A stretch of DNA of 64,000 nucleotides from an uncultured Halomicronema sp. (GTDB lineage Bacteria; Cyanobacteriota; Cyanobacteriia; Phormidesmidales; Phormidesmidaceae). Made by a program: the position numbers and the translations under genes. Numbering within the stretch: position 1 is the stretch's first letter; every line of letters begins with the position of its first letter. The DNA lies in assembly GCA_937899725.1 (NCBI GenBank), contig CALCCA010000113.1, positions 39,596 to 103,595 of the forward strand. The letters run 5' to 3'. This document shows, one piece after another, positions 63,644-64,000 of this stretch. Below the pieces are notes generated by a model. It saw only the letters and a program-made list of their open reading frames with translations. It was not told the DNA's origin and did no database searches.

Positions 63644-64000
63644 AGGATATTTTCTAGGGGTGCTTTGAAACGAAGATCTCTAGGGGCTGTTATCAGCGGC
63701 GGGCGAAATGACTTTCCCAATCAGGGGTAAGCTCTCAGCAAAGTTTGGGGAGCAGCTATGCCTGTTCTCAAAGTTGCTAGCTCTAATTTGGGGACGCGCC
63801 CTAGTTAACAAAACGGTAGGAGAGAAACAGGAGTCTTCAAGGCAGAACCTACTGAAAACTGTAGGGGGGAATTCTGGCAACTCCGGAAATCGCAATAAGT
63901 TTTTAATCTATTCAAGGAATTTCTAGCGGCGGGGGGGGGGGTAAAAGGGTGAACAGAAAACAAACCCCCAACAAAGGGGTTGGAAAAAACCAAAAACAGG
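63644..64000. other. Gene-free end of window with homopolymer artefact
   Basis: Upstream region of ndhD1 with no supported gene. From 63931 the sequence has an 11-G run followed by CCCCC, GGGG and A-rich strings, which looks like a low-quality contig end rather than biology. Confidence 0.5.

Noticed and set aside
1..64000. CRISPR arrays, prophage or plasmid functions
   Set aside because: I saw no regularly spaced direct repeats, cas genes, phage structural genes or replication-initiator genes. HIP1 octamers are scattered, not arrayed.

Overview
The window is chromosomal DNA from a cyanobacterium. Clade markers are two NdhD subunits of photosynthetic NDH-1, a high-light-inducible chlorophyll-binding protein, a plant-type ferredoxin, a carboxysome-type BMC shell protein, SigF, an RNase E with the cyanobacterial Arg-run/Ser-Ser-Ala tail, the asd-dapA-rnj cluster divergent from tig-clpP-clpX, and many copies of the HIP1 octamer GCGATCGC. 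Gene content fits a Leptolyngbya/Nodosilinea-like filamentous lineage, but that placement is inference. The last ~70 bases contain an 11-G run and look like a contig end, and three genes carry frame-disrupting indels, so this is probably draft sequence and indels need checking against reads.

Region 1 (1-6.4 kb): two adjacent AAA-like (nSTAND) genes, one with a WD40 propeller and one with an HTH and a degenerate Walker B, then a solo RodZ-type HTH gene. Region 2 (6.4-14.1 kb) is the most unusual: an ammonium transporter, a Cache-HAMP receptor with a cyclase-homology domain that has lost most catalytic residues, an MscS channel fused to a cyclic-nucleotide-binding fold that has lost its phosphate-binding Arg, and an EF-hand/glutaminase/ankyrin protein built like animal glutaminase. 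All lie on the plus strand. I propose an ammonium/glutamine/calcium signalling cluster that may no longer use a cyclic nucleotide. Region 3 (14.2-15.9 kb) is a decayed ParA gene, an IS5-type element, one copy of a 107-bp MITE-like repeat (the other, inverted, is at 10.3 kb) and tRNA-Gly.

Region 4 (15.9-31.5 kb): an RND efflux pair, DoxX, glutaredoxin, tRNA-Ile(CAU), a GNAT acetyltransferase, a PMT-type glycosyltransferase, a frame-disrupted alkD, ndhD2, a PilP-like membrane protein beside sigF, and a dienelactone hydrolase with a deleted C-terminus. Region 5 (31.6-48.4 kb) is mostly housekeeping: an orphan BMC shell protein, a GntR regulator, RNase HII/RNase E/RNase J, dapA, asd, tig, clpP, clpX, an alpha/beta hydrolase, a phytol-kinase-like protein, a pseudouridine synthase and a RodZ-like protein.

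Region 6 (48.7-52.4 kb) is a compact three-gene unit: a substrate-binding protein, a coiled-coil membrane protein, and a lipoprotein fusing a substrate-binding domain to a von Willebrand A domain with an intact MIDAS. I cannot assign its function. Region 7 (53-63.6 kb): a CDF cation exporter, an LpxB-like protein overlapping an MsbA-like ABC exporter, a DUF188 protein, ferredoxin, two small genes, DUF3326, an Hlip, an HtrA-like protease with two PPC domains, and ndhD1.
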